This document shows positions 27,145 to 35,123 of a stretch of DNA of 64,000 bases, one piece after another. Source of the stretch: Nocardioides flavus (ex Wang et al. 2016) (GTDB lineage: Bacteria > Actinomycetota > Actinomycetes > Propionibacteriales > Nocardioidaceae); the NCBI RefSeq assembly GCF_014653115.1, contig NZ_BNAD01000002.1:186001-250000 (forward strand), written 5' to 3'. The position numbers were made by a program, and so were the translations under genes. Under the pieces are notes generated by a model. The model worked only from the letters and a program-made list of their open reading frames with translations, made no database searches and was not told the origin of the DNA. Each line of letters starts with the position of its first letter. Position 1 is the stretch's first letter.

Positions 27145-27966
27145 TCAGACCTTCTGGATCTGCGAGAAGGAGAGCTCGACGGGGGTCTCGCGGCCGAAGA
27201 TCTCGACGAGCGCCTTGACGCGCTGCGACTCGGCGTTGATCTCGGTGATCGTCGCGTGGAGCGTGGCGAACGGGCCGTCGACCACCATGACGGAGTCGGA
27301 GACGTCGAAGTCGGCGACCTCGACCGGCTTGCGCGGCGTGGTGGAGGAGCCCTTCTCGCCCGCCGCGGCGGCCTCGGCCTCGGCGACGGCCACGACGGCG
27401 GGTGCGAGCATGTCCTCGACCTCGCTCATGCTCAGCGGCACGGGCTGGTGGCTGTGGCCCACGAAGCCGGTCACCGAGGGCGTGTGGCGCACGGCGGACC
27501 AGGACTCGTCGGTGAGGTCCATGCGGACCAGGACGTAACCCGGGAGCACGGTGCGGGTGACCATCTTGCGCTGGCCGTTCTTGATCTCCGCGACCTCCTC
27601 GGTGGGGACCACGATCTCGTGGATGTAGTCCTCCATGTTGAGGGAGATGATGCGGTTCTCGAGGTTGTGCTTGACCCGCTTCTCCATGCCGGAGTAGGTG
27701 TGCACGACGAACCAGTCGCCGGGCTTGGCCCACAGCTCGCGACGGAAGGCCTCGAGCGGGTCGTTCTCCTCGGCGGCCTCGGCAGCCTCGTCCTCGTCGC
27801 CGGCGACCTCGTCGACGTCAGACCCGGTCTCGCCGGTCTCGTCGGCACCGTCGGTCACGGTCTCGTCGGTGTCCGCGACGAGGTCCGCGGAGGCGTCCTC
27901 CGGGGTCGCCTCGTCGACGGACTCGACCTGGTCGTCGACCTGGTCCACGTCATTGTTCTCAGACAC
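27145..27966 (-). CDS. nusG: transcription termination/antitermination factor NusG
   Basis: Couples RNA polymerase with Rho and the ribosome. 273 aa: an acidic Asp/Glu-rich N-terminal extension of about 75 residues (typical of actinobacteria), the NGN domain from [20 protein letters not shown], the NusG signature [10 protein letters not shown] and SVTGFVG, then an Ala/Glu-rich insert ([15 protein letters not shown]) and the KOW domain [17 protein letters not shown] with a [11 protein letters not shown] end. Downstream of secE (94-base gap), normal operon order. Confidence 0.96.
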   Translation of the reverse strand: MSENNDVDQVDDQVESVDEATPEDASADLVADTDETVTDGADETGETGSDVDEVAGDEDEAAEAAEENDPLEAFRRELWAKPGDWFVVHTYSGMEKRVKHNLENRIISLNMEDYIHEIVVPTEEVAEIKNGQRKMVTRTVLPGYVLVRMDLTDESWSAVRHTPSVTGFVGHSHQPVPLSMSEVEDMLAPAVVAVAEAEAAAAGEKGSSTTPRKPVEVADFDVSDSVMVVDGPFATLHATITEINAESQRVKALVEIFGRETPVELSFSQIQKV

Positions 27967-28060
27967 GTCTCACTCCGTACGTCGTTGCTGGTTCCGGCCG
28001 CGGGGCCGGGGCCGGGATCACCCGGCGGGATTCACGAGCGGTGGATCACTGCCGCGATCG

Positions 28061-28315
28061 TCACTGGGTGTTGCTGCCGGTGAAGACCTCGAAGACCAGC
28101 TTGCCGAAGCCCAGGTCGAGCAACGTCACGATCGCCATCACCACGATGACGAAGACCAGCACGACGAAGAAGTAGGTGATCAGCTGCTGCTGGGTGGGCC
28201 ACACCACCTTGCGGAGCTCGGCCACCACCTGGCGCAGGAACGTGACGGGGCTGGTGCGCCCACGGTCGTCGCCGCGCGAGTCGCGCCGGTCCTGAACCGC
28301 GTTGCCGTCGGCCAC
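28061..28315 (-). CDS. secE: preprotein translocase subunit SecE
   Basis: Clamps SecY in the inner-membrane translocon. 84 aa with a single C-terminal membrane helix (LITYFFVVLVFVIVVMAIV) preceded by the conserved amphipathic FLRQVVAELRKVVWPTQQQ. The start chosen is GTG 28315 (VADGNAVQD) with GAAGGTGG upstream; GTG 28324 is an alternative adding three residues. Directly downstream of tRNA-Trp, as in many actinobacteria. Confidence 0.93.
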   Translation of the reverse strand: MADGNAVQDRRDSRGDDRGRTSPVTFLRQVVAELRKVVWPTQQQLITYFFVVLVFVIVVMAIVTLLDLGFGKLVFEVFTGSNTQ

Positions 28316-28368
28316 GTCATCCACCTTCTCGTTGTTGCTGTGCGTGCTGCTGGTGCAGTGATCTCTCG

Positions 28369-28441
28369 CAGGGCACGAGGGACTTGAACCCCCAACCTTC
28401 GGTTTTGGAGACCGATGCTCTGCCAGTTGAGCTAGTGCCCT
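28369..28441 (-). tRNA. tRNA-Trp (CCA)
   Basis: 73-base cloverleaf on the minus strand. Acceptor AGGGCAC pairs with GTGCCCT; D arm GCTCAACTGGCAGAGC; anticodon loop CTCCAAA gives CCA; T arm GGGGGTTCAAGTCCCTC. Discriminator G; the 3' CCA is not encoded. Lies just before secE. Confidence 0.96.
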
Positions 28442-28567
28442 TCGACGGTTCCTGTCCCCATCGCTGGGGCATGCCGAAGCATGTGGCGAAACCACCAATC
28501 GGGAAGCATACGTGGCCGGTCCGGCCCGCGTCGAACCGAGGTCGCCGTGGCGCCTACGATGCGACGC

Positions 28568-29608
28568 ATGACGGCAACGGGGGCGGACGGCTCGCGACGC
28601 CTGCGCGACGTCTCCCGGCTGCCGAAGGCGCACCTGCACCTGCACTTCACCGGGTCGATGCGCCACGAGACGCTGCTCGAGCTCGCCGAGCGCGACGGCG
28701 TCGTGCTGCCGGACTCCCTCGTCGAGGACTGGCCGCCGCAGCTCAGCGCGGCGGACGAGAAGGGCTGGTTCCGCTTCCAGCGTCTCTACGACGTGGCGCG
28801 CTCGGTCCTGCGCACGCCCGAGGACGTGCGCCGGCTGGTGCTCGAGGCGGCCGAGGACGACGTCCGTGACGGCGGTCGGTGGCTGGAGATCCAGGTCGAC
28901 CCCAGCGGGTACGCCGCGCGCTTCGGCGGGATCACTGCCTTCACCGACCTGGTCCTCGACTGCGTGCGCGACGCCACCGAGCGCACCGGCCTCGCGATCG
29001 CCGCCGTCGTCGCCGCCAACCGCACCCGGCACCCGCTCGACGCGCGTACGCTCGCGCGCCTCGCCGCCCAGTACGCCGGGCGCGGGGTGGTCGGCTTCGG
29101 CCTGTCCAACGACGAGCGCCGCGGCCGCACGGAGGACTTCGAGGGCGCCTTCCGGATCGCCCGGCGCGCCGACCTGATGCTCGTCCCGCACGGCGGGGAG
29201 CTGCGCGGTCCCGACCACGTCCGCCAGTGCCTCGACAGTCTCGGGGCGCACCGCCTCGGCCACGGCGTACGGACCGTCGAGGACCCCGCGCTGCTCGAGC
29301 GCGTCGTCGCGTCCGGGATCGCCCTCGAGGTGTGCCCGACCTCGAACGTCTCGCTGGGCGTCTACTCCGACCTGACGTCGGTGCCGCTGCCGCAGCTGCT
29401 GGCAGCCGGCGCGACGGTCGCGCTCGGAGCCGACGACCCCCTGCTGTTCGGGTCGCGCCTCGCCGGCCAGTACGCCACGATGCGCGCCGCGCACGACCTC
29501 GACGACGCCACCCTGGCCCGCCTGGCCGAGATGTCCTTCGAGGCCTCGTGCGCGCCGTCGGACGTCGTCCTGGCCGCGAAGCGCGACATCGCCGCCTGGC
29601 TCGCCTGA
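28568..29608 (+). CDS. add: adenosine deaminase family protein
   Basis: Zinc-dependent deamination of adenosine or a related purine. 346 aa. Zinc ligands in KAHLHLHFTGSM, the His of VPHGGELRG, the catalytic GAHRLGHGVRTVED, and ALGADDPLLFGS with the last metal Asp. The start chosen is ATG 28568 (MTATGADGS); ATG 28559 is equally possible. The usual H-L-H-L-D-G is HLHLHFTG here, seen in actinobacterial relatives; exact substrate (adenosine, adenine or a modified base) is not certain. Monocistronic, followed by inverted repeat copy B. Confidence 0.82.
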   Translation: MTATGADGSRRLRDVSRLPKAHLHLHFTGSMRHETLLELAERDGVVLPDSLVEDWPPQLSAADEKGWFRFQRLYDVARSVLRTPEDVRRLVLEAAEDDVRDGGRWLEIQVDPSGYAARFGGITAFTDLVLDCVRDATERTGLAIAAVVAANRTRHPLDARTLARLAAQYAGRGVVGFGLSNDERRGRTEDFEGAFRIARRADLMLVPHGGELRGPDHVRQCLDSLGAHRLGHGVRTVEDPALLERVVASGIALEVCPTSNVSLGVYSDLTSVPLPQLLAAGATVALGADDPLLFGSRLAGQYATMRAAHDLDDATLARLAEMSFEASCAPSDVVLAAKRDIAAWLA

Positions 29609-29639
29609 GACTGGGTGCCCCCTTCCGCCCACCCGCTGC

Positions 29640-29703
29640 GGTAGTCAGGGACGTTCTGGTAGGCCAACCAGGGGTCCGACCTACCAGAACGTCCCTGACT
29701 ACC
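29640..29703. repeat. inverted repeat copy B, bidirectional terminator-like hairpin
   Basis: Perfect 24-base arms (29640-29663 and 29680-29703) with a 16-base loop. The outer 20 bases, GGTAGTCAGGGACGTTCTGG, are identical to copy A at 21309. It again sits between two convergent genes (adenosine deaminase and murB). Two identical arms 8 kb apart with different loops indicate a dispersed repeat family reused as a terminator. Confidence 0.7.
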
Positions 29704-29721
29704 GTGGCGACGGCGAGGTCC

Positions 29722-30780
29722 TCAGAGGGAGCAGCCGACCGTCACGGGCTCGTTGACGAGGGTGACGCCGAACCTCTCGCGCACGCCGTCGCGCACCTCG
29801 CGGGCCAGCGTGAGCAGCTCGTCGGTGGTGGCGTCGCCGCGGTTGGTGAGGGCGAGCGTGTGCTTGGTCGACAGGCGCACCCGCTCGCCAGCCGCGGCGC
29901 TGGTGTAGCCCTTGCCGAAGCCGGCGTGCTCGATCAGCCAGGCGGCGCTCGACTTCCACGACCCGTCGGGCTGCTCCCACCGCGGCGCACCCTCGGGAAG
30001 GGCGGCCACCTGCTCCGAGGTGAGGAACGGGTTGGTGAAGAACGAGCCGGCGCTCCAGGTGTCGTGGTCGGCGGCGTCGAGGACCATGCCCTTGCCCGAC
30101 CGCAGCGCGAGCACGGCTTCGCGGACCTCCGACAGCGGCGCCCGCTGGCCGGCCTCGACGCCGAGACGGCACGCCAGCTCGGCGTACGCCACAGGCTCGG
30201 ACAGGTCGCCCTGCCTCAGCTGGAAGGTCACCTCCAGCACGACGTGTCGACCGGGCTCGGCCTTGAACCGGCTGTGCCGGTAGCCGAAGCCGCAGTCGGC
30301 GGCGGCGAAGGTGCGCTGGGTGCGCTCGACGCGGTCCCACGTACGGACCCGGGAGATCGTCTGGGCAACCTCCTGGCCGTAGGCGCCGACGTTCTGGATG
30401 GGTGTCGAGCCGACCGCGCCGGGGATCCCGGACAGGGCCTCGATGCCGGCCCAGCCGTGCGCGACCGCGCGGGCGACCAGAGCGTCCCAGTCCTCGCCGG
30501 CAGCCACCGTGAGGACGACCCCGCCGCACTGGGCGAGGGCGTCGACGTCGCAGGTGTCGGTGTCGGCGGCCACCCCGGTCGTGGCGACCTGCACGACCCG
30601 GCCGTCGAACCCCTCGTCGGCGACGACCAGGTTGGAGCCGCCGGCCAGCAGCAGCACCGGCGTGCCGGCGGCGTCCGCCTCGGCGACCGCGGCGATCAGC
30701 TCGGCCTCGGTGGTGGCGCGTACCCACTCGCGGGCCGGACCACCCAGGCGGAGGGTGGTGTGGTCGCGCAGGTCAGGCAC
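29722..30780 (-). CDS. murB: UDP-N-acetylenolpyruvoylglucosamine reductase
   Basis: NADPH-dependent second step of UDP-MurNAc synthesis. 352 aa, the type I length. FAD domain: TTLRLGGPARE, VLLLAGGSNLVVADEGFDG, GIEALSGIPGAVGSTPIQNVGAYGQE (split FAD motif); C-terminal domain with GSFFTNPFL, where the catalytic Ser lies, and AAWLIEHAGFGKGY. The start is GTG 30780, overlapping the end of the dehydratase gene by 8 bases, so it is co-translated with hadBA-like genes. Confidence 0.95.
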   Translation of the reverse strand: MPDLRDHTTLRLGGPAREWVRATTEAELIAAVAEADAAGTPVLLLAGGSNLVVADEGFDGRVVQVATTGVAADTDTCDVDALAQCGGVVLTVAAGEDWDALVARAVAHGWAGIEALSGIPGAVGSTPIQNVGAYGQEVAQTISRVRTWDRVERTQRTFAAADCGFGYRHSRFKAEPGRHVVLEVTFQLRQGDLSEPVAYAELACRLGVEAGQRAPLSEVREAVLALRSGKGMVLDAADHDTWSAGSFFTNPFLTSEQVAALPEGAPRWEQPDGSWKSSAAWLIEHAGFGKGYTSAAAGERVRLSTKHTLALTNRGDATTDELLTLAREVRDGVRERFGVTLVNEPVTVGCSL

Positions 30781-31174
30781 GTACGACTGCCTTCGGCATG
30801 CCGAGGACCTTCTGGCCGCCGCAGGTGACCTCGAGCGACAGGGTCGCGAGCCCGTCGGCCACCGACTTCACGGTGCCACCGACGACCACCTCGGCCCCGC
30901 CCTCGGCCGGGACGACGACCGGGCTGGTGAACTTCGCACCGAGGTCGACCACCTCGGCCCCGCCGGTCCACTCGGCGACCGCGCGGCCGACCAGGGCGAG
31001 GGTGTACATGCCGTGCGCGATCACCCCGGGGAGACCGACGCTGCGGGCGACGTCCTCGTCCTGGTGGATGGGGTTGTGGTCGCCGCTGGCGTCGGCGTAG
31101 GCGACGAGGTCGGCACGGGTGACGGTGAAGGTGGTGGGGCCGAGCACGTCCCCGGCGGCGAGCTGCGCGGTCAC
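30773..31174 (-). CDS. MaoC-like (R)-hydroxyacyl dehydratase subunit (HadB-like)
   Basis: Catalytic hot-dog subunit dehydrating 3-hydroxyacyl chains. 133 aa. Hydratase-2 motif in YADASGDHNPIHQDEDVARSVG (Asp and His catalytic pair in D-x-N-P-I-H), followed by LPGVIAHGMYTLALVGRAV. GTG start overlapping the upstream stop as GTGA. In mycobacteria the order rpmG-hadA-hadB-hadC precedes tRNA-Trp-secE; here hadA-like, hadB-like and murB keep that neighbourhood, with no separate hadC. Confidence 0.82.
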   Translation of the reverse strand: MTAQLAAGDVLGPTTFTVTRADLVAYADASGDHNPIHQDEDVARSVGLPGVIAHGMYTLALVGRAVAEWTGGAEVVDLGAKFTSPVVVPAEGGAEVVVGGTVKSVADGLATLSLEVTCGGQKVLGMPKAVVRA

Positions 31175-31572
31175 TGGTCGGCCTCCGCGGACGAGTGGAC
31201 GAGGGTGGCCTTGCCGGTGCACACGACGGCGCCGGTGGCGTCGGTGAGCTCGCTGGCGGTGGCGATGATGTCGGCTCCGCCGATCTGGCGCAGGCCGGTC
31301 ACGGTCAGCGTCGCGCTGAGCTCGTCACCGACGGCCAGCGGGCGTACGTAGGCGAAACGCTGCTCGCCGTGGACGATGCGGTGCAGGTCGATGCGCTCGG
31401 CGTCGAGGAAGGCCTGCATCGCGTCGAAGGCGAGCACGATCGGGAAGGTCGGCGGCACGTCCGCCCCGGGGTGGCCGACGGCGGCGGCGAAGGCGGCGAC
31501 CCGGTCGGAAGTGATGGTCAGGGGGGCCGGCGCGGGGAACTCACGTCCCACCAGCGAGGAGTCGACGGGCAT
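31171..31572 (-). CDS. MaoC N-terminal-like dehydratase subunit (HadA-like)
   Basis: Partner hot-dog subunit, 133 aa. FAS1-type dehydratase N-domain features: MPVDSSLVGREFPAPAPLTI, VPPTFPIVLAFDAMQAFL, HRIVHGEQRFAYVRPLAVGDEL. It lacks the DxNPIH catalytic motif, as HadA does. Stop overlaps the hadB-like start as GTGA, pointing to an obligate heterodimer. The acyl substrate (fatty acid elongation or otherwise) is not known in a genus without mycolic acids. Confidence 0.8.
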   Translation of the reverse strand: MPVDSSLVGREFPAPAPLTITSDRVAAFAAAVGHPGADVPPTFPIVLAFDAMQAFLDAERIDLHRIVHGEQRFAYVRPLAVGDELSATLTVTGLRQIGGADIIATASELTDATGAVVCTGKATLVHSSAEADQ

Positions 31573-31605
31573 GCCCCGACCCTAGATCACGCCCGGAACA
31601 CACAA

Positions 31606-31633
31606 CGACCCGTCCGATGGCACGGACGGGTCG
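31606..31633 (-). terminator. terminator of rpmG
   Basis: An 11-base perfect stem CGACCCGTCCG with a 6-base loop, 20 bases beyond the rpmG stop, followed on the minus strand by TTGTGTGTT. Confidence 0.75.
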
Positions 31634-31652
31634 GAGTGGAGGAGGAGAAGCG

Positions 31653-31823
31653 TCAGCGGGTCTCGCGGTGAGCCGTGTGCGCGCGGCAGCGCGGGCAGAA
31701 CTTCTTCAGCTCGATGCGGTCGGGGTCGTTGCGACGGTTCTTCTTCGTGATGTAGTTGCGCTCCTTGCACTCGGTGCACGCGAGCGTGATCTTGGGGCGA
31801 ACGTCAGAAGACTTGCTGGCCAT
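31653..31823 (-). CDS. rpmG: 50S ribosomal protein L33
   Basis: Small ribosomal protein, 56 aa. [40 protein letters not shown] and [14 protein letters not shown] give a zinc ribbon with CxxC pairs (Cys-Thr-Glu-Cys and Cys-Pro-Arg-Cys), that is the C+ form. ATG 31823 with CTCCTCATG-type spacing: AGGTTCTCCTC lies upstream on the coding strand. Between tRNA-Met and the hadA-like gene. Confidence 0.95.
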   Translation of the reverse strand: MASKSSDVRPKITLACTECKERNYITKKNRRNDPDRIELKKFCPRCRAHTAHRETR

Positions 31824-31876
31824 GAGGAGAACCTTTGCGTTGGCGGGTGGTGCGGGGTGGAGCTGGCGGACACTGG

Positions 31877-31953
31877 TGGTAGCGGGGGCGGGACTCGAAC
31901 CCGCGACACCACGATTATGAGCCGTGTGCTCTAACCACCTGAGCTACCCCGCC
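31877..31953 (-). tRNA. tRNA-Met (CAT)
   Basis: Cloverleaf on the minus strand: acceptor GGCGGGG with CCCCGCT, D arm GCTCAGGTGGTTAGAGC, anticodon loop CTCATAA giving CAT, T arm GCGGGTTCGAGTCCCGC. Discriminator A followed by an encoded CCA, unlike the other tRNAs here. The first pair is G-U, not the unpaired C-A of initiators, so this is an elongator. Confidence 0.94.
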
Positions 31954-31990
31954 GCGGAGGTCGGGGGCTCCCGGAGGAGACCCGACCCAG

Positions 31991-32063
31991 AGCCCCTTTA
32001 CGGAATCGAACCGTAGACCTTCTCCTTACCATGGAGACGCTCTGCCGACTGAGCTAAAGGGGC
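31991..32063 (-). tRNA. tRNA-Thr (GGT)
   Basis: 73-base cloverleaf on the minus strand: acceptor GCCCCTT with AAGGGGC, D arm GCTCAGTCGGCAGAGC, anticodon stem TCTCC/GGAGA with loop ATGGTAA giving GGT, T arm ACGGTTCGATTCCGT. Discriminator T; no encoded CCA. 37 bases upstream of tRNA-Met on the same strand. Confidence 0.94.
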
Positions 32064-32121
32064 AACGACGGAGAACGATACACACGCCCCGCCGCGATGA
32101 GAAATCGGCCTGGGCGGTGCG

Positions 32122-33537
32122 TCATCCGGCCTCTGCAGCCTCCTGGATCCGGGGCCAGCCGACCGCTTCCTCGAGCTCGTAGGCGAGCCCCAGCAGACGT
32201 GCCTCGCGACCGGCTCCGGCGCCCAGCATCATGCCCTGCGGGAGGCCGCTGGCGGTGGTCGCGAGGGGCAGGGAGATGGCGGGCTCGCCGGTGGCGTTCT
32301 GGAGCGGGGTGAACGCGACCCAGTCCATCAGCCGGTCCATGATCTCCTCGTAGTCCTGGTCGGGACGCAGGTGGCCCACGCGCGGCGTCTCGGTGGCCAG
32401 CGTCGGCGTGAGCGTGACGTCGTACGAGGCGCGGTGGCGGGCCGCGAGGTGCTGCGAGCGACGCAGCACCGCGATCGACAGCGGCTGCTTGTGCAGGTTG
32501 CGCGCCGCGTGCCGCGCGAGTCCGAGCGTGAGGTTGTCGAGCATGGTGGGGTCGAAGGTGTCGCCGTAGTCCTTGCGACCCCGCTTGGCGATGACGTAGG
32601 CGAGCAGCGACCAGAACCGCACGAAGTGGTCCGGGAAGCTCGCCGGGACCGGGTTCTCCACCTCCTCGACGTGGTGGCCGAGCGACTCGAGCAGGGCGGC
32701 CGTGGCGAGGGTGAGCTCGCGCACCTCGGGGCTGCACTCGCGGCCGATGCCCTGCGTCACGACCGCGACCCGCAGCCGCGCCCGGCTGGGCCGGGTGACG
32801 TCGCCGACCGGCGCGAGGAGCGGGTTGCGCCAGATCTTCTCGGCCTCGCGGTAGAACGCGGCGGTGTCGCGCACGCTGCGGGTCAGGACGCCGTCGGAGA
32901 CGATGCGTACGGGCATGTCGCGCATCATCCGGTCCTGGGCGAGGCGGCCGCGGGTGGGCTTGAGCCCGACGAGGCCGTTGACCGCGGCCGGGATCCGGAT
33001 CGACCCGCCGCCGTCGTTGGCGTGGGCGATCGGCACGGCCCCGGCGGCCACGAGCGCGGCGGACCCGGCCGAGGAGGCGCCCGCGTAGTGGTCGGGGTTC
33101 CACGGCGAGCGCACCGGACCGAGGCGTACGTGGTCGGCCGCGCCGGAGAAGCCGAACTCCGACAGCTGGGTCTTGCCGAGCGGGATCAGCCCCGTCGCGA
33201 GGTACATCCGCGCGAAGTCGCCGTCGGCCGTCGCGGACCGGGCCGTGAAGGCGTCCGCGCCGTGCTGGGTCGGCATGCCCGCCACGTCGACGTTGTCCTT
33301 GACGAACGTCGGCACGCCGGCGAACCAGCCGCCGCGCGGGTCCGCTGCTTCGGCGCGGGCGCGGTCGTAGGCGGCGTGGGCGACCGCTCCGAGCGCGGCG
33401 TCGACCTGCTCGGTGCGGGCGATGGCCGCCTCGACGACCTCCGGCACCGAGACCTCGCCCGCCCGGAGTGCGGCGACGAGACCGGTCGCGTCGAGGTCGG
33501 CCAGGGCGTCATCGGTGAAGGCGTGCACGCGCGTCAT
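32122..33537 (-). CDS. amidase (amidase signature family)
   Basis: Hydrolyses an unidentified amide. 471 aa. Amidase-signature residues: catalytic Lys in PTFVKDNVDV, the GASSAGSAALVAAG loop with the cis-Ser, and the nucleophile Ser in DGGGSIRIPAAVNGLVGLKPTRGR-type block (DGGGSIRIPA). C-terminal EPAISLPLATTASGLPQGMM is also characteristic. Not GatA, since no gatC or gatB lies beside it. ATG 33537; monocistronic after a short gap from tag. Confidence 0.88.
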   Translation of the reverse strand: MTRVHAFTDDALADLDATGLVAALRAGEVSVPEVVEAAIARTEQVDAALGAVAHAAYDRARAEAADPRGGWFAGVPTFVKDNVDVAGMPTQHGADAFTARSATADGDFARMYLATGLIPLGKTQLSEFGFSGAADHVRLGPVRSPWNPDHYAGASSAGSAALVAAGAVPIAHANDGGGSIRIPAAVNGLVGLKPTRGRLAQDRMMRDMPVRIVSDGVLTRSVRDTAAFYREAEKIWRNPLLAPVGDVTRPSRARLRVAVVTQGIGRECSPEVRELTLATAALLESLGHHVEEVENPVPASFPDHFVRFWSLLAYVIAKRGRKDYGDTFDPTMLDNLTLGLARHAARNLHKQPLSIAVLRRSQHLAARHRASYDVTLTPTLATETPRVGHLRPDQDYEEIMDRLMDWVAFTPLQNATGEPAISLPLATTASGLPQGMMLGAGAGREARLLGLAYELEEAVGWPRIQEAAEAG

Positions 33538-33559
33538 GGACGGAGGCTAGGACCTGCCC

Positions 33560-34144
33560 TCAGCCCGCACAACCGCGCCGGTGGCAGTCCTCGAGGTGGT
33601 CGTCGACGAGCCCGATCGCCTCCATCAGGGCGTACATCGTGGTCGGCCCGACGTGGGCGAAGCCGGCCCTCTTGAGCGCCTTCGACAGCGCGACCGACTC
33701 GGGCGAGGTGGTCGGGACGTCGGCGGTGGTGAGCGGTGCCGGGCCGGGGTCGGGACGGAAGGACCAGATGAGCTCCTCGAGGCCGCCGGTCTCGCGCAGC
33801 GCGACGGTGGCTCGGGCGTTGGCGATCGCCGCGTCGACCTTGCGCCGGTTGCGCACGATGCCGGCGTCGCCCATCAGGCGCTCGACGTCGCCGGGCCCGT
33901 AGGCCGCGACGACGTCGGCGTCGAAGCCGGCGAAGGCCGCGCGGAAGTTCTCGCGCTTGTCGAGGATGGTCCGCCACGACAGGCCGGACTGGAACGCCTC
34001 GAGCGTCAGTCGCTCGAGATGGGCGGACTCGCCGGAGACCCGCAGTCCCCACTCGGTGTCGTGGTAGGCGAGGTTGACCGCGTCGCCGGCACCCCAGGGG
34101 CAGCGGGGCAGGCCGTCGTCGCCGACGATCACGGGTGAGCCCAT
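33560..34144 (-). CDS. tag: DNA-3-methyladenine glycosylase I
   Basis: Excises 3-methyladenine from DNA. 194 aa. Family blocks: RCPWGAGDAVNLAYHDTEWG, EAFQSGLSWRTILDKRENFR, NRRKVDAAIANA and the C-terminal zinc residues in DDHLEDCHRRGC; Cys of RCPW and His of YHDTEWG complete the zinc site of the HhH 'zinc snap'. The catalytic Glu is in YHDTEWG. Starts 3 bases after the pirin stop, likely co-transcribed. Confidence 0.95.
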   Translation of the reverse strand: MGSPVIVGDDGLPRCPWGAGDAVNLAYHDTEWGLRVSGESAHLERLTLEAFQSGLSWRTILDKRENFRAAFAGFDADVVAAYGPGDVERLMGDAGIVRNRRKVDAAIANARATVALRETGGLEELIWSFRPDPGPAPLTTADVPTTSPESVALSKALKRAGFAHVGPTTMYALMEAIGLVDDHLEDCHRRGCAG

Positions 34145-34147
34145 CGC

Positions 34148-35065
34148 TCAGCGCCGGAGCTTGAGGCGGACGTGAGGCATCTCGGGCGCGGGGATCGCGT
34201 CCATGTCGATGTCGACCACGCCGAAGCGGCCGTCGACCTGGCGGCCGTCGCGGATCTGGGCCTGCCACTCCTCGCGGTAGCCCACGATCTCGTCGTGGTC
34301 GCGACCGATGAAGTTCCACCACATCACGATCGGCTCGCCGAAGGGCGGCCCGCCGAGGAGCAGCAGTCGGGCCTCCTCGTGGGCGGTGACGGTGAGCGTA
34401 CGGGAGCCCGGGGCGGCGTAGGCGAGGTCGCTGGGCTTGAGGTCGGTGCCGTCGACGTCGACCGCACCGACGTCGAGCAGCACGCCGTGCTCGAAGGACT
34501 CGTCGACCTCGATCTCGAGGGACCTGCCGGTGGCGAGCATGATCTCGGCACCCAGCAGCGGGGAGTGCGTCGCGACAGGCGACTCGGCGCCCAGCACCGA
34601 GCCGAGGAAGACCCGGGCCTCCCAGCCGGGGCCGCGCACGGGCTCCGGGACGAAGTGCTCGAAGCCGGGGTCGGTGTGGCGCGCGCCGTCCGGCAGCGCG
34701 ATCCACAGCTGGGCGCCGTGCAGGACGGACGTGCCCTCGGTGGAGACCTCGGTGTGGGAGATGCCGCGCCCGGAGGTCATCAGGTTGAGCTCGCCCGGAC
34801 GCACGATCGCCCGGGTGCCGACCGAGTCCCGGTGCTCGATCTCGCCCTCGAAGAGCCAGCTCGCGGTCTGCAGGCCGGTGTGCGGGTGGGGGGCGACCAC
34901 CATCCCGCCGGTCTGGTCGACCTCGTCGGGCCCGTAGTGGTCGACGAAGCACCAGGCGCCGATGAGCGAGCGGTGCCGCTGGGGCAGCGTCCGTCGTACG
35001 CGCATGGCCCGGGGACCTCCCAGCGGGACCTCGCGCGAGGTGAGCACGTCGATCTGCGTGGTCAT
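34148..35065 (-). CDS. pirin family protein
   Basis: Bicupin protein, 305 aa. The N-terminal cupin carries metal ligands in VVAPHPHTGLQTASWLFEGE (two His), HRDSVG and ISHTEV; the C-terminal pirin-C domain has LLLGGPPFGEPIVMWWNFIG. Bacterial pirins include quercetinases and stress-linked regulators; the role here is not known. ATG 35065 is preferred to the GTG three codons upstream. In line with tag. Confidence 0.85.
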   Translation of the reverse strand: MTTQIDVLTSREVPLGGPRAMRVRRTLPQRHRSLIGAWCFVDHYGPDEVDQTGGMVVAPHPHTGLQTASWLFEGEIEHRDSVGTRAIVRPGELNLMTSGRGISHTEVSTEGTSVLHGAQLWIALPDGARHTDPGFEHFVPEPVRGPGWEARVFLGSVLGAESPVATHSPLLGAEIMLATGRSLEIEVDESFEHGVLLDVGAVDVDGTDLKPSDLAYAAPGSRTLTVTAHEEARLLLLGGPPFGEPIVMWWNFIGRDHDEIVGYREEWQAQIRDGRQVDGRFGVVDIDMDAIPAPEMPHVRLKLRR

Positions 35066-35123
35066 CACCGCCACGCTAACCGATCGGGTGAACTCGCGGC
35101 GGGCCGGCTCACGTCGGCCCGGG

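Noticed and set aside
28568..29608. Adenine deaminase or AMP deaminase instead of adenosine deaminase
   Set aside because: The HxH, HGGE and GHG blocks fit the add family best, but the substrate was left open in the annotation rather than changed.
21309..29703. Composite mobile element bounded by the two inverted-repeat copies
   Set aside because: Each copy is a complete hairpin at a convergent gene junction, and the 8 kb between them holds ribosomal-protein genes with conserved order and no transposase.
32122..33537. GatA subunit of Asp/Glu-tRNA amidotransferase
   Set aside because: No gatB or gatC nearby and the signature region fits general amidases; the tRNA neighbours are coincidental.
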